A model generated the notes under the pieces. It did not search any database and had not been told where the DNA came from. It saw only the letters and a program-made list of their open reading frames with translations. A stretch of 32,166 nucleotides of DNA, from NCBI GenBank assembly GCA_025450855.1, contig JANWLL010000010.1:1-32166 (forward strand), read 5' to 3'. Below are positions 7,902 through 15,352 of the stretch, in pieces. The translations under genes were made by a program, and so were the position numbers. The DNA comes from Vulcanimicrobiia bacterium. Lineage in GTDB: Bacteria; Vulcanimicrobiota; Vulcanimicrobiia; Eremiobacterales; Eremiobacteraceae. The number at the start of each line of letters is the position of its first letter. Positions within the stretch are counted from its first letter, which is position 1.

Positions 7902-8724
7902 GTTCGAACGCCACGCCGTCGAAGAGGTCCGCGAACGCTTCGGCGACTCCGGCGCCGAGCGGCGCGACGACCCGCAGCGCCGCTTGCGTAGCCAGCGGCG
8001 AGCCGTTGCCCACGGCGTACGATCTGCCTGCCCAGCGGAGCATTGGCGCGTCGTTATCGGCATCACCGATGGCGGCGACTTGCGACCTATCGAGCCGCCG
8101 CTGGGAGGCCACCCAGGCGAGCGCGGTCGCCTTGTCGGCTCGCGGATCGGTGATTTCGAGGTATTGTGGAAGGCTACGGAACACGTTCGCTCGCTTGCCG
8201 AAGCGAGCGCCGAGCTCCCGCACCTGGTTTTGGACGGTCGACGGGTCCGCTATCGCGAGCAGTTTCATCGGCCCTTGTCCGGATGCTTGGCCCGTCAAGA
8301 GGGCGCTAAGATCGGGGACCAAGACCGGCTCGACGCGCGACAATCTGAGGTACTCGTCGCTGCGAGCGTCCGTGCCGTCGAGATAGAGCCGGTCGCCGAA
8401 ATAGAGCTGGACGCGCATGCCCGCGGCGCGCGTCGCTTCGAGCGCTTCGAGTGCGATCGCCGCGTCGAGCGGCACGGAGCGCACGATCGTCGCGCTGTCG
8501 ATGTCGAAGACGGCGGCGCCGTTGAGCGGGATGAGAAAGCCGTGCAAACCGAGCGATCGGGCGAAAGGCACGCCGGCCGAGAAAAGTCTACCGGTGGCGA
8601 TGCATATCTCGACGCCGGCGGCAGCGGCGTGCTCGATGGCATTCTTGTCGAGGTCGGATATCTTCAGGTCCGGACCGATGAGGGTGCCGTCGAGGTCGAC
8701 TGCGACGAGCTTGACAGGGCTCAC
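7894..8724 (-). CDS. Cof-type HAD-superfamily phosphatase (HAD-IIB)
   Basis: This 276-residue protein has motif I VDLDGTLIG (nucleophile and acid D10/D12), a motif II Thr in CIATGR, a motif III lysine region (MKLLAI) and motif IV GDADNDAPMLRWAG. The large C2B cap between motifs II and III marks it as the Cof/YidA subfamily, which dephosphorylates sugar phosphates, nucleotides or cofactors. The exact substrate is unknown. The start GTG 8724 overlaps the dnaE stop as GTGA, and the gene overlaps ftsQ at its end. It is therefore sandwiched and probably translated from the same mRNA as dnaE and the fts genes. Confidence 0.9.
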   Translation of the reverse strand: MSPVKLVAVDLDGTLIGPDLKISDLDKNAIEHAAAAGVEICIATGRLFSAGVPFARSLGLHGFLIPLNGAAVFDIDSATIVRSVPLDAAIALEALEATRAAGMRVQLYFGDRLYLDGTDARSDEYLRLSRVEPVLVPDLSALLTGQASGQGPMKLLAIADPSTVQNQVRELGARFGKRANVFRSLPQYLEITDPRADKATALAWVASQRRLDRSQVAAIGDADNDAPMLRWAGRSYAVGNGSPLATQAALRVVAPLGAGVAEAFADLFDGVAFERA

Positions 8725-11700
8725 GCCTCGGCTTCCCAGACATTGTCCCCGCCGAATACCGCCGCGAGCTCCGTCCGGAGCGCGGCAGTCGAGGTGACAG
8801 ATTGGCGCAGCGGTTTGCGCTCGTCGCTTCCCGAGCCCGCGTGAAGCACGATCCGGCACGAGCCGCCGGCTGCTTCGAGGACGAGCTCGCGAAGGCGCGC
8901 GAGACGACGTGCGTCGGCAGCGTCGCCCAGAAGTTTCACGTGGATCGATCCCGCGTCATTGTTTTTCTCGACCACGACCGGCCGATACTCCCGCGTGCCT
9001 AGGGCACGTGCGTGAGCGAGCGGCCATGCTTCGAGCGCGTGCAAACTCACTTCCGGCCGATCGTCGTCCGCCGCGTCGACATTGATGGCCGCGAGCGGCT
9101 TCCCGATCGCGCGCCGTTCTTTGACGCGACCCTTGACGACGACGACGGCATCGTCGGCGAAGATCGGCGCGAGCTCCGCATACCATTTCGGAAACACGAC
9201 GACCTCGACCGCCGACGTCATGTCCTCGAGGCGAGCGATGAGCATCTGGCCGCCGGCCTTCGTGACGACGCGCCGGGTCGACGACACGACGCCGCCGATG
9301 ACGGCGAAGTCGTCTTCAGGCAGCTCGCGCAAACTCGCGATGCTGCAGGTCGTCTTGCGCGCGAGATCGGCGGCCTTGTCCGCGAGCGGATGACCCGAGA
9401 GATAGACGCCGATCGCTTCCTTCTCGTACGACAGCCGCGCCGCGGGCGACAGCTCGGGGGAACTCGGCAGTGCCGGAGCGGGCAGAGACCCCGTGTCGTG
9501 TCCACCGAAGAGCGACGTTTGGCCAAGTTCGCGATCGCGGGCGAGCTGTTGCCCGTAGTCGAGCGCCGCCTCGAGGCCGGCGAGCTGGCGAGAACGGCCG
9601 CCGGGCAGCGAATCGAGCGCACCGCCCTTGGTCATCGACTCGAGGACCCGCCGGTTGACGAGCCGCGTGTCGACTCGGGCACAGATGTCGGCGAGCGACG
9701 AGTACGGTCCGTTCGAGCGTTTTGCGATGAGCTCGACGATCGCGCCCTCGCCCACGTTCTTGAGCGCGCCGAGTCCGAACCTGATAGCGCCGTCGACGAC
9801 GGTGAAGTCGGTGCTGCTCTCGTTGACGTCGGGCGGCAAGATCGGCAGCCGGAGGTTCACACATTCCGCGAGGTACTCGACGACCTTGTCGGTGTTGCCC
9901 TTCACGGACGTCAGCAGCGCCGCCATGAACGCGAGCGGATGATTCGCTTTGAGCCACGCGGTCCTGTACGCGAGCAGCCCGTAGCAGACCGAATGCGCTT
10001 TGTTGAAACCATAGCCCGCAAAGGGCTCGATGAATTGCCAGATCCGCTCCGCGAGCGGCGCCTCGATTCCGCACGCGCTGCAGCCTTTGACGAACTTCTC
10101 TCGCTCGACCGGGATCTTCTCTTTGATCTTCTTGCCGATGACCTTGCGCATCGCATCCGCTTGCGCGACCGTGTAGCCCGCGAGGTCGCGGCAGATCTGC
10201 ATGACCTGCTCTTGGTAGACGGCGACGGAATAGGTCTCTTCGAGGATCGGCTCGAGCTTCGGGTGCAGATACGTGATCTTGCGCCGCCCGTGCTTGCCCG
10301 CGATGAAGTCCGGGATCCAGTCCATCGGCCCGGGCCGATAGAGCGCGACCATCGCGATGACGTCTTCGATGCGGGTCGGCTTGAGCTCGGCGATGTAGCG
10401 CCGCATGCCGGCGCTTTCGAGCTGGAATACCCCGGTCGTCTGACCGGCCGATAGCAGCTCGTACGTCTTCGCGTCGTCGAGCGGAATCGTCTCGATCGCG
10501 AACTCCGGATCGGCGGTTCGCTTGATCTCGGCCGCCGCGGCTGCGATGACCGTCAGGTTGCGCAAGCCGAGGAAATCCATCTTGAGCAGTCCGACGCGCT
10601 CGACCCACTCCATCGAGTACTGCGTGTTGACGTCGTTGTCGCCCAGACGTACGAGCGGCGCATAGTCCGTGATCGGACCGGGCGCGATGACGACGCCGGC
10701 GGCGTGCGTCGACGCGTGCCGCGCGAGTCCCTCGACGCGCATCGCGGTGTCGAGCAGACTGCGCGCCTGCGGGTTGCTCTGATAGATCGACGTCAGCTCG
10801 GGAACCGTGTCGATCGCCTGGCGGATCGTCACCGGATTCGTCGGGATGTTCGGGATGAGCTTTGCGATGCGGTCCACGTCACCGAGCGGCACGCCCATGA
10901 CGCGGCCGACGTCGCGCACCGCCGCGCGCGCCGCCATCGTTCCGAACGTCACGATCTGGGCGACGCGATCCTTGCCGTACTTCTCGGTGACGTATTCGAT
11001 GACTTCGTCGCGGCGCTCGAAACAGAAATCCGTGTCGATGTCGGGCATCGAGATGCGGTCCGCGTTGAGGAAGCGCTCGAAGAAGAGATTGTAGCGGAAC
11101 GGGTCGACGTCCGCGATGCGCAGCGCATATGCGACGAGACTGCCTGCGGCAGAGCCGCGACCAGGACCGACGGGTATTCCCCGCTCGCGTGCGTAGCGTA
11201 TGAAATCCCAGACTATCAGGAAGTACGACGCGTAGCCCATGCTATTGATGACGCCGAGCTCGTGCTCGACCCGCTCGAGGTGCTTGGGCTCGGGCTCGCC
11301 GTAGCGCTCGACGAGCCCATCCATGCAGAGTTTTCGCAGATACGCTTTGTCGTCCACCTCGCCCGGCGGCACGGGAAAGGCGGGCAATGCGAAGGACGTC
11401 GATTCGAGATCGATGTCGACCATGCCGGCGATGTCGAGCGTCGCATCGCACGCGGCGGCGTCGTCGTCGAACAGCTCGCGCATCTCTTCCGCCGACTTGA
11501 CGTAGAAGTCGTCGCCGTCGAAGCGCATGCGGTCCGGATCGGAGACCATGCGCCCGGTGCCGATGCAGAGCAGGACGTCGTGCGCGGCGGCGTCGTCTTT
11601 GCGCAGGTAGTGCGAGTCGTTCGTCGCCACCGCTCGGATGCCAAGCTCCGCCGATAGCTGCCGGAGCTGCGGACGCACCTTGTCTTCGAGCGCCATGTGA

Positions 11701-12224
11701 TGGTGGTGCAGTTCGATGAAGAACCGCTCGCCGAAGATCGCGCGATAGCTGCCCAGGAGATCGCGCGCACCGGCCACATCGCCTTTCAGCAGCCGCTGTT
11801 GCACGCCCCCGCCGAGGCAGCCGGAAAGAACGATGAGACCGCGGTTGTGCGCGGCGAGCAGATCGAGATCGACGCGCGGCTTGTAGTAGTAACCGTCGAT
11901 GTATCCGGTCGAGACGAGCCGGATGAGGTTGCGGTAACCTTCGGCGTCGGCGGCGAGCACCGTGAGATGGTATTCGTCTCGCGCCGTTCGATCGCGATGT
12001 CCGCGCGGCGCGACGTACATCTCGCAGCCGATGATCGGCTTGACGCCTTGCGAGCGGGCCGCGAAGTAGAATTCGAGCGCACCGTAGAGCACGCCGTGAT
12101 CGGTGAGCGCGATCGCCGGCATGTCGAACTCTTTCGCCGCGCCGATGAGGTCGTTGATGCGGCACGCGCCGTCGAGGAGCGAGTACTCGCTATGGACGTG
12201 GAGGTGGACGAAGCTGCGCGCCAT
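8721..12224 (-). CDS. dnaE: DNA polymerase III alpha subunit
   Basis: DnaE is the catalytic subunit of the replicative polymerase. The protein has 1167 residues, normal for the DnaE1 type. In order: the PHP domain (FVHLHVHSEYSLLDG at residues 5-19, ALTDHGVLYGALEF, NDSHYLRKDD); the polymerase palm with the catalytic PDIDTDF near residue 393 and GPGRGSAAGSLVAY before it; the fingers and thumb (GVFQLESAGMRRYI, ALYRPGPMDWIPDFIAGKHG, GYGFNKAHSVCYGLLAYRTAWLK); a helix-hairpin-helix region (LGALKNVGEGA); and an OB fold (about residues 965-1045, AVIGGVVSSTRRV...). A short C-terminal domain follows. The PHP metal ligands look retained, which in other bacteria goes with proofreading activity; this is inference. 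Start ATG 12224 follows CGGAGATCC. It is the first gene of the run into ftsZ. Confidence 0.97.
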   Translation of the reverse strand: MARSFVHLHVHSEYSLLDGACRINDLIGAAKEFDMPAIALTDHGVLYGALEFYFAARSQGVKPIIGCEMYVAPRGHRDRTARDEYHLTVLAADAEGYRNLIRLVSTGYIDGYYYKPRVDLDLLAAHNRGLIVLSGCLGGGVQQRLLKGDVAGARDLLGSYRAIFGERFFIELHHHHMALEDKVRPQLRQLSAELGIRAVATNDSHYLRKDDAAAHDVLLCIGTGRMVSDPDRMRFDGDDFYVKSAEEMRELFDDDAAACDATLDIAGMVDIDLESTSFALPAFPVPPGEVDDKAYLRKLCMDGLVERYGEPEPKHLERVEHELGVINSMGYASYFLIVWDFIRYARERGIPVGPGRGSAAGSLVAYALRIADVDPFRYNLFFERFLNADRISMPDIDTDFCFERRDEVIEYVTEKYGKDRVAQIVTFGTMAARAAVRDVGRVMGVPLGDVDRIAKLIPNIPTNPVTIRQAIDTVPELTSIYQSNPQARSLLDTAMRVEGLARHASTHAAGVVIAPGPITDYAPLVRLGDNDVNTQYSMEWVERVGLLKMDFLGLRNLTVIAAAAAEIKRTADPEFAIETIPLDDAKTYELLSAGQTTGVFQLESAGMRRYIAELKPTRIEDVIAMVALYRPGPMDWIPDFIAGKHGRRKITYLHPKLEPILEETYSVAVYQEQVMQICRDLAGYTVAQADAMRKVIGKKIKEKIPVEREKFVKGCSACGIEAPLAERIWQFIEPFAGYGFNKAHSVCYGLLAYRTAWLKANHPLAFMAALLTSVKGNTDKVVEYLAECVNLRLPILPPDVNESSTDFTVVDGAIRFGLGALKNVGEGAIVELIAKRSNGPYSSLADICARVDTRLVNRRVLESMTKGGALDSLPGGRSRQLAGLEAALDYGQQLARDRELGQTSLFGGHDTGSLPAPALPSSPELSPAARLSYEKEAIGVYLSGHPLADKAADLARKTTCSIASLRELPEDDFAVIGGVVSSTRRVVTKAGGQMLIARLEDMTSAVEVVVFPKWYAELAPIFADDAVVVVKGRVKERRAIGKPLAAINVDAADDDRPEVSLHALEAWPLAHARALGTREYRPVVVEKNNDAGSIHVKLLGDAADARRLARLRELVLEAAGGSCRIVLHAGSGSDERKPLRQSVTSTAALRTELAAVFGGDNVWEAEA

Positions 12225-12282
12225 GGATCTCCGGGTGCTCGAACACGTGTTTGGGCTCTATTCCGGGTCCCTTCGACGCTCC

Positions 12283-12342
12283 CTTGTGGAGACGCTTGTG
12301 GGCCGGCTGTGAGCGGCTGTCCATAAATCGACAATCTTGTGG
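12283..12342. repeat. CTTGTGG repeats upstream of dnaE
   Basis: CTTGTGG occurs at 12283, 12295 and 12336, and TGTCCATAA (one mismatch from a DnaA box on the complement) at 12318-12326, all in the 169-base gap between divergent dnaE and the dehydratase gene. The copies are short and imperfect DnaA-box matches, so this is only a candidate regulatory cluster. Confidence 0.25.
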
Positions 12343-12393
12343 AAGGTCCGGACACGTCGAGGTCGCGTTCGATGCCGGAGGGAACGGCGCGGC

Positions 12394-13353
12394 GTGACCG
12401 CCATGCTCGACATCCCTTCCCTCGCGCTCGGGGCCGAAGCGCGCATACGACCGGTCGTGTTCGAGACGCCGCTGCGACGATCGGATTCCCTTTCGGACAA
12501 GCACGGCGCCGACATCTATCTCAAGCTTGAAAACCTCCAACTCACGGGCTCGTTCAAGGTGCGAGGCGCTTTCAATAAGCTGCTCTCGCTTGGAGAGGAC
12601 GAGCGCGCGCGCGGCGTTGTAGCCGCATCGACGGGCAATCACGGCCTCGCCATGGCGTTCGCGATGAAACGACTCGGCGTCGCCGGCATCGTTTTCGTGC
12701 CCGAGGGCGCCGCGCAGACAAAAGTCGACAACATCCGCCGCTACGGCGCCGACGTCCGGTTCCATGGAGCCGAAGGCGGCGCGTCCGAGCGGCACGCTCG
12801 ATCGTACGCGGCCGAACACGGTATGGTCTACGTCTCGCCGTACAACGACATCGATGTCGTCGCCGGCCAAGCGACGGTCGGCGTCGAGATCGCGCGCCAA
12901 CTCGACGGCGTCGACCTCGTCATCGCGTCGCTCGGCGGCGGCGGCCTCGTCGGCGGCATCGCCGGTTTCCTAAAGGCCGCAACGAAACGCACGCGCGTCG
13001 TCGCCGTCTCGCCTCGGAATTCGAAAACGATGATGGAATCCGTGAAAGCCGGCCGCGTCATCGACACCGAGCACACGCCGACCCTCTCGGACGCGACGGC
13101 GGGCGGCATCGACCACGACACGATCACCTTCGACCTTTGCCGCCTTTACGTCGACGGCTTCATCGACGTCGACGAAGCCGCGATCGGGGCGGGGATGCGC
13201 GATGTCATCGAACGCGAGCATCTTCTCGTCGAGGGTTCGGCGGGGGTCGCCGTCGCCGGCCTCGCCGCGCTCGATGACTTCGCGGGCATGAAGGTCGTCG
13301 TCGTTTTGTGCGGTGCGAATATCGACGCCTCGAAGCTCAAAGAGGCCTTGTAG
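12394..13353 (+). CDS. Threonine/serine dehydratase-like PLP enzyme
   Basis: This is a fold-type II PLP enzyme of the threonine/serine ammonia-lyase group: 319 residues from GTG 12394. The PLP lysine is in LTGSFKVRGAFNKL, followed by the ASTGNHGLAMA loop. The phosphate-binding glycine loop is LGGGGLVGGIAG, and the C-terminal LCGAN also fits. The length leaves no room for a C-terminal ACT/regulatory domain, so it resembles the short catabolic (TdcB) or serine racemase/EutB-like type rather than biosynthetic allosteric IlvA. GTG 12394 is preferred because GGAGGG lies 11 bases upstream; ATG 12403 is too far from it. The frame upstream to 12337 is not conserved. Stands alone, divergent from dnaE. 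Confidence 0.87.
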   Translation: MTAMLDIPSLALGAEARIRPVVFETPLRRSDSLSDKHGADIYLKLENLQLTGSFKVRGAFNKLLSLGEDERARGVVAASTGNHGLAMAFAMKRLGVAGIVFVPEGAAQTKVDNIRRYGADVRFHGAEGGASERHARSYAAEHGMVYVSPYNDIDVVAGQATVGVEIARQLDGVDLVIASLGGGGLVGGIAGFLKAATKRTRVVAVSPRNSKTMMESVKAGRVIDTEHTPTLSDATAGGIDHDTITFDLCRLYVDGFIDVDEAAIGAGMRDVIEREHLLVEGSAGVAVAGLAALDDFAGMKVVVVLCGANIDASKLKEAL

Positions 13354-13473
13354 GTAAGGAAGCGCGGTTGGGAGCGCCCGCCTTGGGCAATCCGGCTAGG
13401 GACCCGAAGTCACGCCGAATCATATGACCGCCCGGCGATGACCTTCGACCCTAGGCCCGCCCTGTGCTGACCA

Positions 13474-13479
13474 TACAAT
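13474..13479 (+). promoter_or_regulatory. Possible -10 element before the lipoprotein gene
   Basis: TACAAT sits 8 bases before ATG 13488, one mismatch from TATAAT. If used, the transcript would start at about the ATG itself (leaderless) or give a roughly 40-base leader to GTG 13527. No convincing -35 box is seen at the right distance, so confidence is low. Confidence 0.25.
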
Positions 13480-13487
13480 AGTGGCAC

Positions 13488-14921
13488 ATGCAGTGCGGAC
13501 CGTCTACGGCGCACCGAGTCTTGCACGTGCGCACGATCCTCTACGCGATCGTCGCCGCAGCGGTGCTCGGCGTCGGGTGCAGCCAATCGCCGCCGATGTT
13601 CGCCACTCCTCGCGAGCCGGGGTCACCGGCGCTCGTCCATCGCGATGTCCAGGCGACCACACATCTGCTCACCTGGATCAACGCGGACCACGCGAATCCC
13701 GCGCCCGACTGGTCAAGCGTCCGGCCGTATCTCGATTTCGCGCTCGTCGGGCAAAGCGTTCGCGACGTACCGCTCGCGCAAGCGATCGCGGCGGGCGGCA
13801 TCGGCGTCGTGCCGTATACGAATCCGAACCATCAAGCCCAGGACGGCAAGCCGCACTTCCCCGACGACCAGCCGCAAGATTTCGCACACGATTGCCAAGG
13901 TGCGCGCATCTATCGCATCGGCTACGGATTGCCGACGCCCCCGCCGGGTCCGCCGCCGACGCCCACCGATTATACGACGTACCTGATGGATCCGCATTCG
14001 ACGCATCTCGCGCAGTCCTGGGCGGATGAGGTGACGGCTTTTGTCGCTCAGACGGCCGTCACGCCGGCGTACGTCTTCGAAGACACGGCCGATTCCATCA
14101 GGAGCTCGAACGCCGCGCCGTGCCGCTACTCAGAGGCCGGATGGACCGCCGCGAGCATCGGCCTCGACCAGAACATGATCGCCGATGCGGCGGCCGCGGG
14201 CGAATCCGTGTCGATCGTCTACAACGGTCTCGGAACTTCGCAGCATCCGAACCCTTCGCGCACCCCGCAAGCGTTCGGTCTCAACGTCGCGACATCGGGC
14301 GGGATGGCGGAGAACTGCTACTCGCGCCAGCCGGCCTCGACGCCGAACGATCCGGATCCGCCGCCAGAGCCCGCGCACGGTTCGCAGTGGCTTGCGACGG
14401 AGAACATCGAGCTCGACATGGCGGCCGCGCACAAGCTGTTCGTCTGCAACGCGAACAGCAGCGCCCACAGCGCGGCGGAAGGGCAAGCCCCGCTTCGCAC
14501 GTACGTCATCGCATCTGTCTTGCTGACGTACGATCCGGCGACGACGATCCTCGACGAGGAGTTCAAACCGAGGAGCGGCTTCGAGGTGTTCCCGGAATCG
14601 TCGATCGTCGCGCTGCAGCCGCTCGCGCCGGCGCCGACAGATATTTCCGGCCTCGACATGGGCGGCGTCTATGCGCGTCAGTATGCGATGTGCTACGTCG
14701 GCGGAAAGCCTATCGGGTCGTGCGCCGCCGTCGTCAATCCCAGCGTGACGGCGACGTATCCGTTTCCATTCTCGGGCACGTACACGGGTACGCTCAAGAT
14801 CGTCGGCGGCGGCGTGCTCGACGTCGGCGCGAGGATCAAATTCGTGAGCGGCATGCCCGTCACGATAGCGCCGAGAAGCGCGGCGATCGCGTTCGCGGCC
14901 GCTCCGTCTCCGACACCCTGA
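13488..14921 (+). CDS. Putative exported lipoprotein, possible TIM-barrel glycoside-hydrolase-like
   Basis: The product has 477 residues. A hydrophobic N-terminal segment (VRTILYAIVAAAVLGVGC-SQ) ends in a cysteine like a lipoprotein signal, though Gly at -3 is atypical for a lipobox. The body has spaced motifs reminiscent of putative TIM-barrel glycosidases: LTWINAD, GGIGVVPYTNPNHQ, YLMDPHSTHLAQSWADE, AYVFEDTAD, SVSIVYNGL and a late ENIELDMAAAHK, with acidic residues at likely strand ends. The resemblance to the hypothetical GHL-type glycoside hydrolases is my inference and not certain. A Pro-rich insert (PTPPPGPPPTPTD) lies at about residues 150-162, and there is a short beta-like C-terminal domain. 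Translation may start at GTG 13527 instead, which removes an unhelpful 13-residue N-terminus. Confidence 0.6.
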   Translation: MQCGPSTAHRVLHVRTILYAIVAAAVLGVGCSQSPPMFATPREPGSPALVHRDVQATTHLLTWINADHANPAPDWSSVRPYLDFALVGQSVRDVPLAQAIAAGGIGVVPYTNPNHQAQDGKPHFPDDQPQDFAHDCQGARIYRIGYGLPTPPPGPPPTPTDYTTYLMDPHSTHLAQSWADEVTAFVAQTAVTPAYVFEDTADSIRSSNAAPCRYSEAGWTAASIGLDQNMIADAAAAGESVSIVYNGLGTSQHPNPSRTPQAFGLNVATSGGMAENCYSRQPASTPNDPDPPPEPAHGSQWLATENIELDMAAAHKLFVCNANSSAHSAAEGQAPLRTYVIASVLLTYDPATTILDEEFKPRSGFEVFPESSIVALQPLAPAPTDISGLDMGGVYARQYAMCYVGGKPIGSCAAVVNPSVTATYPFPFSGTYTGTLKIVGGGVLDVGARIKFVSGMPVTIAPRSAAIAFAAAPSPTP

Positions 14922-14946
14922 TCTGCGAGACTACCTCGTCGCCGAG

Positions 14947-15147
14947 CTAGCCGTTGATCGCGGGCGGTCCGCCGCGATCTTGACCGATGCCCGCTGCGGC
15001 CGCATTGCCGCCGAATAGTACTTTCCACGCGGCCATGACGACGATCGCGCTGACGACGACCGCGAGCACGACGGCGAGCAGATGCAGCACCGGCAGTATG
15101 AGGCCGATGACGACGACGATCGCAAGGATGACAAGTATGGTTTTCAA
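14947..15147 (-). CDS. Small two-helix membrane protein
   Basis: This 66-residue protein is almost entirely hydrophobic: (M)KTILVILAIVVVIGLILP, then LHLLAVVLAVVVSAIVVMAAW, then a short Gly/Ala-rich polar tail ending GGPPAING. Two membrane helices are likely. I choose TTG 15147 because GGAGGT lies 7 bases upstream; the GTG at 15156 would be inside that Shine-Dalgarno. No family is recognised. It converges with the lipoprotein gene and is divergent from pckA. Confidence 0.6.
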   Translation of the reverse strand: MKTILVILAIVVVIGLILPVLHLLAVVLAVVVSAIVVMAAWKVLFGGNAAAAGIGQDRGGPPAING

Positions 15148-15264
15148 CGTGCGCACCTCCGGATGACGTCATGTGCTACCGGCCGGTGGCCTCGCGAGTT
15201 TCGCCGCGCGACAATCCTCGCAGGGCGCGAGCGAAGGACTCATCCGGCAACGGACGATATGGGG

Positions 15265-15270
15265 TATACT
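15265..15270 (+). promoter_or_regulatory. Possible -10 element for pckA
   Basis: TATACT, one mismatch from TATAAT, lies about 83 bases before pckA in an AT-richer patch of the intergenic region (GGTATACTAGGACAATATTC). No good TTGACA-like -35 is seen 16-18 bases upstream, so this is tentative. Confidence 0.3.
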
Positions 15271-15336
15271 AGGACAATATTCTCGCCGGGCCGTATCGCG
15301 GTAGGGCTCGCGCTTCGTCCCGCATCGCGATTTCGC

Positions 15337-15350
15337 AGGAGCTGCCTCCT
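15337..15350 (+). promoter_or_regulatory. pckA: pckA Shine-Dalgarno inside a small hairpin
   Basis: The ribosome-binding site AGGAG (15337-15341) is followed after four bases by its exact complement CTCCT (15346-15350), and the ATG is at 15353. A 5-bp, 4-nt-loop hairpin would hide the Shine-Dalgarno. Whether it forms in the cell or is regulated is unknown. Confidence 0.45.
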
Positions 15351-15352
15351 CA

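Noticed and set aside
9012-10454. Long plus-strand open frame (480 codons) opposite dnaE
   Set aside because: Arg/Asp/Glu-rich translation with no recognisable motifs, fully antisense to well-conserved dnaE; a by-product of high GC and codon bias.
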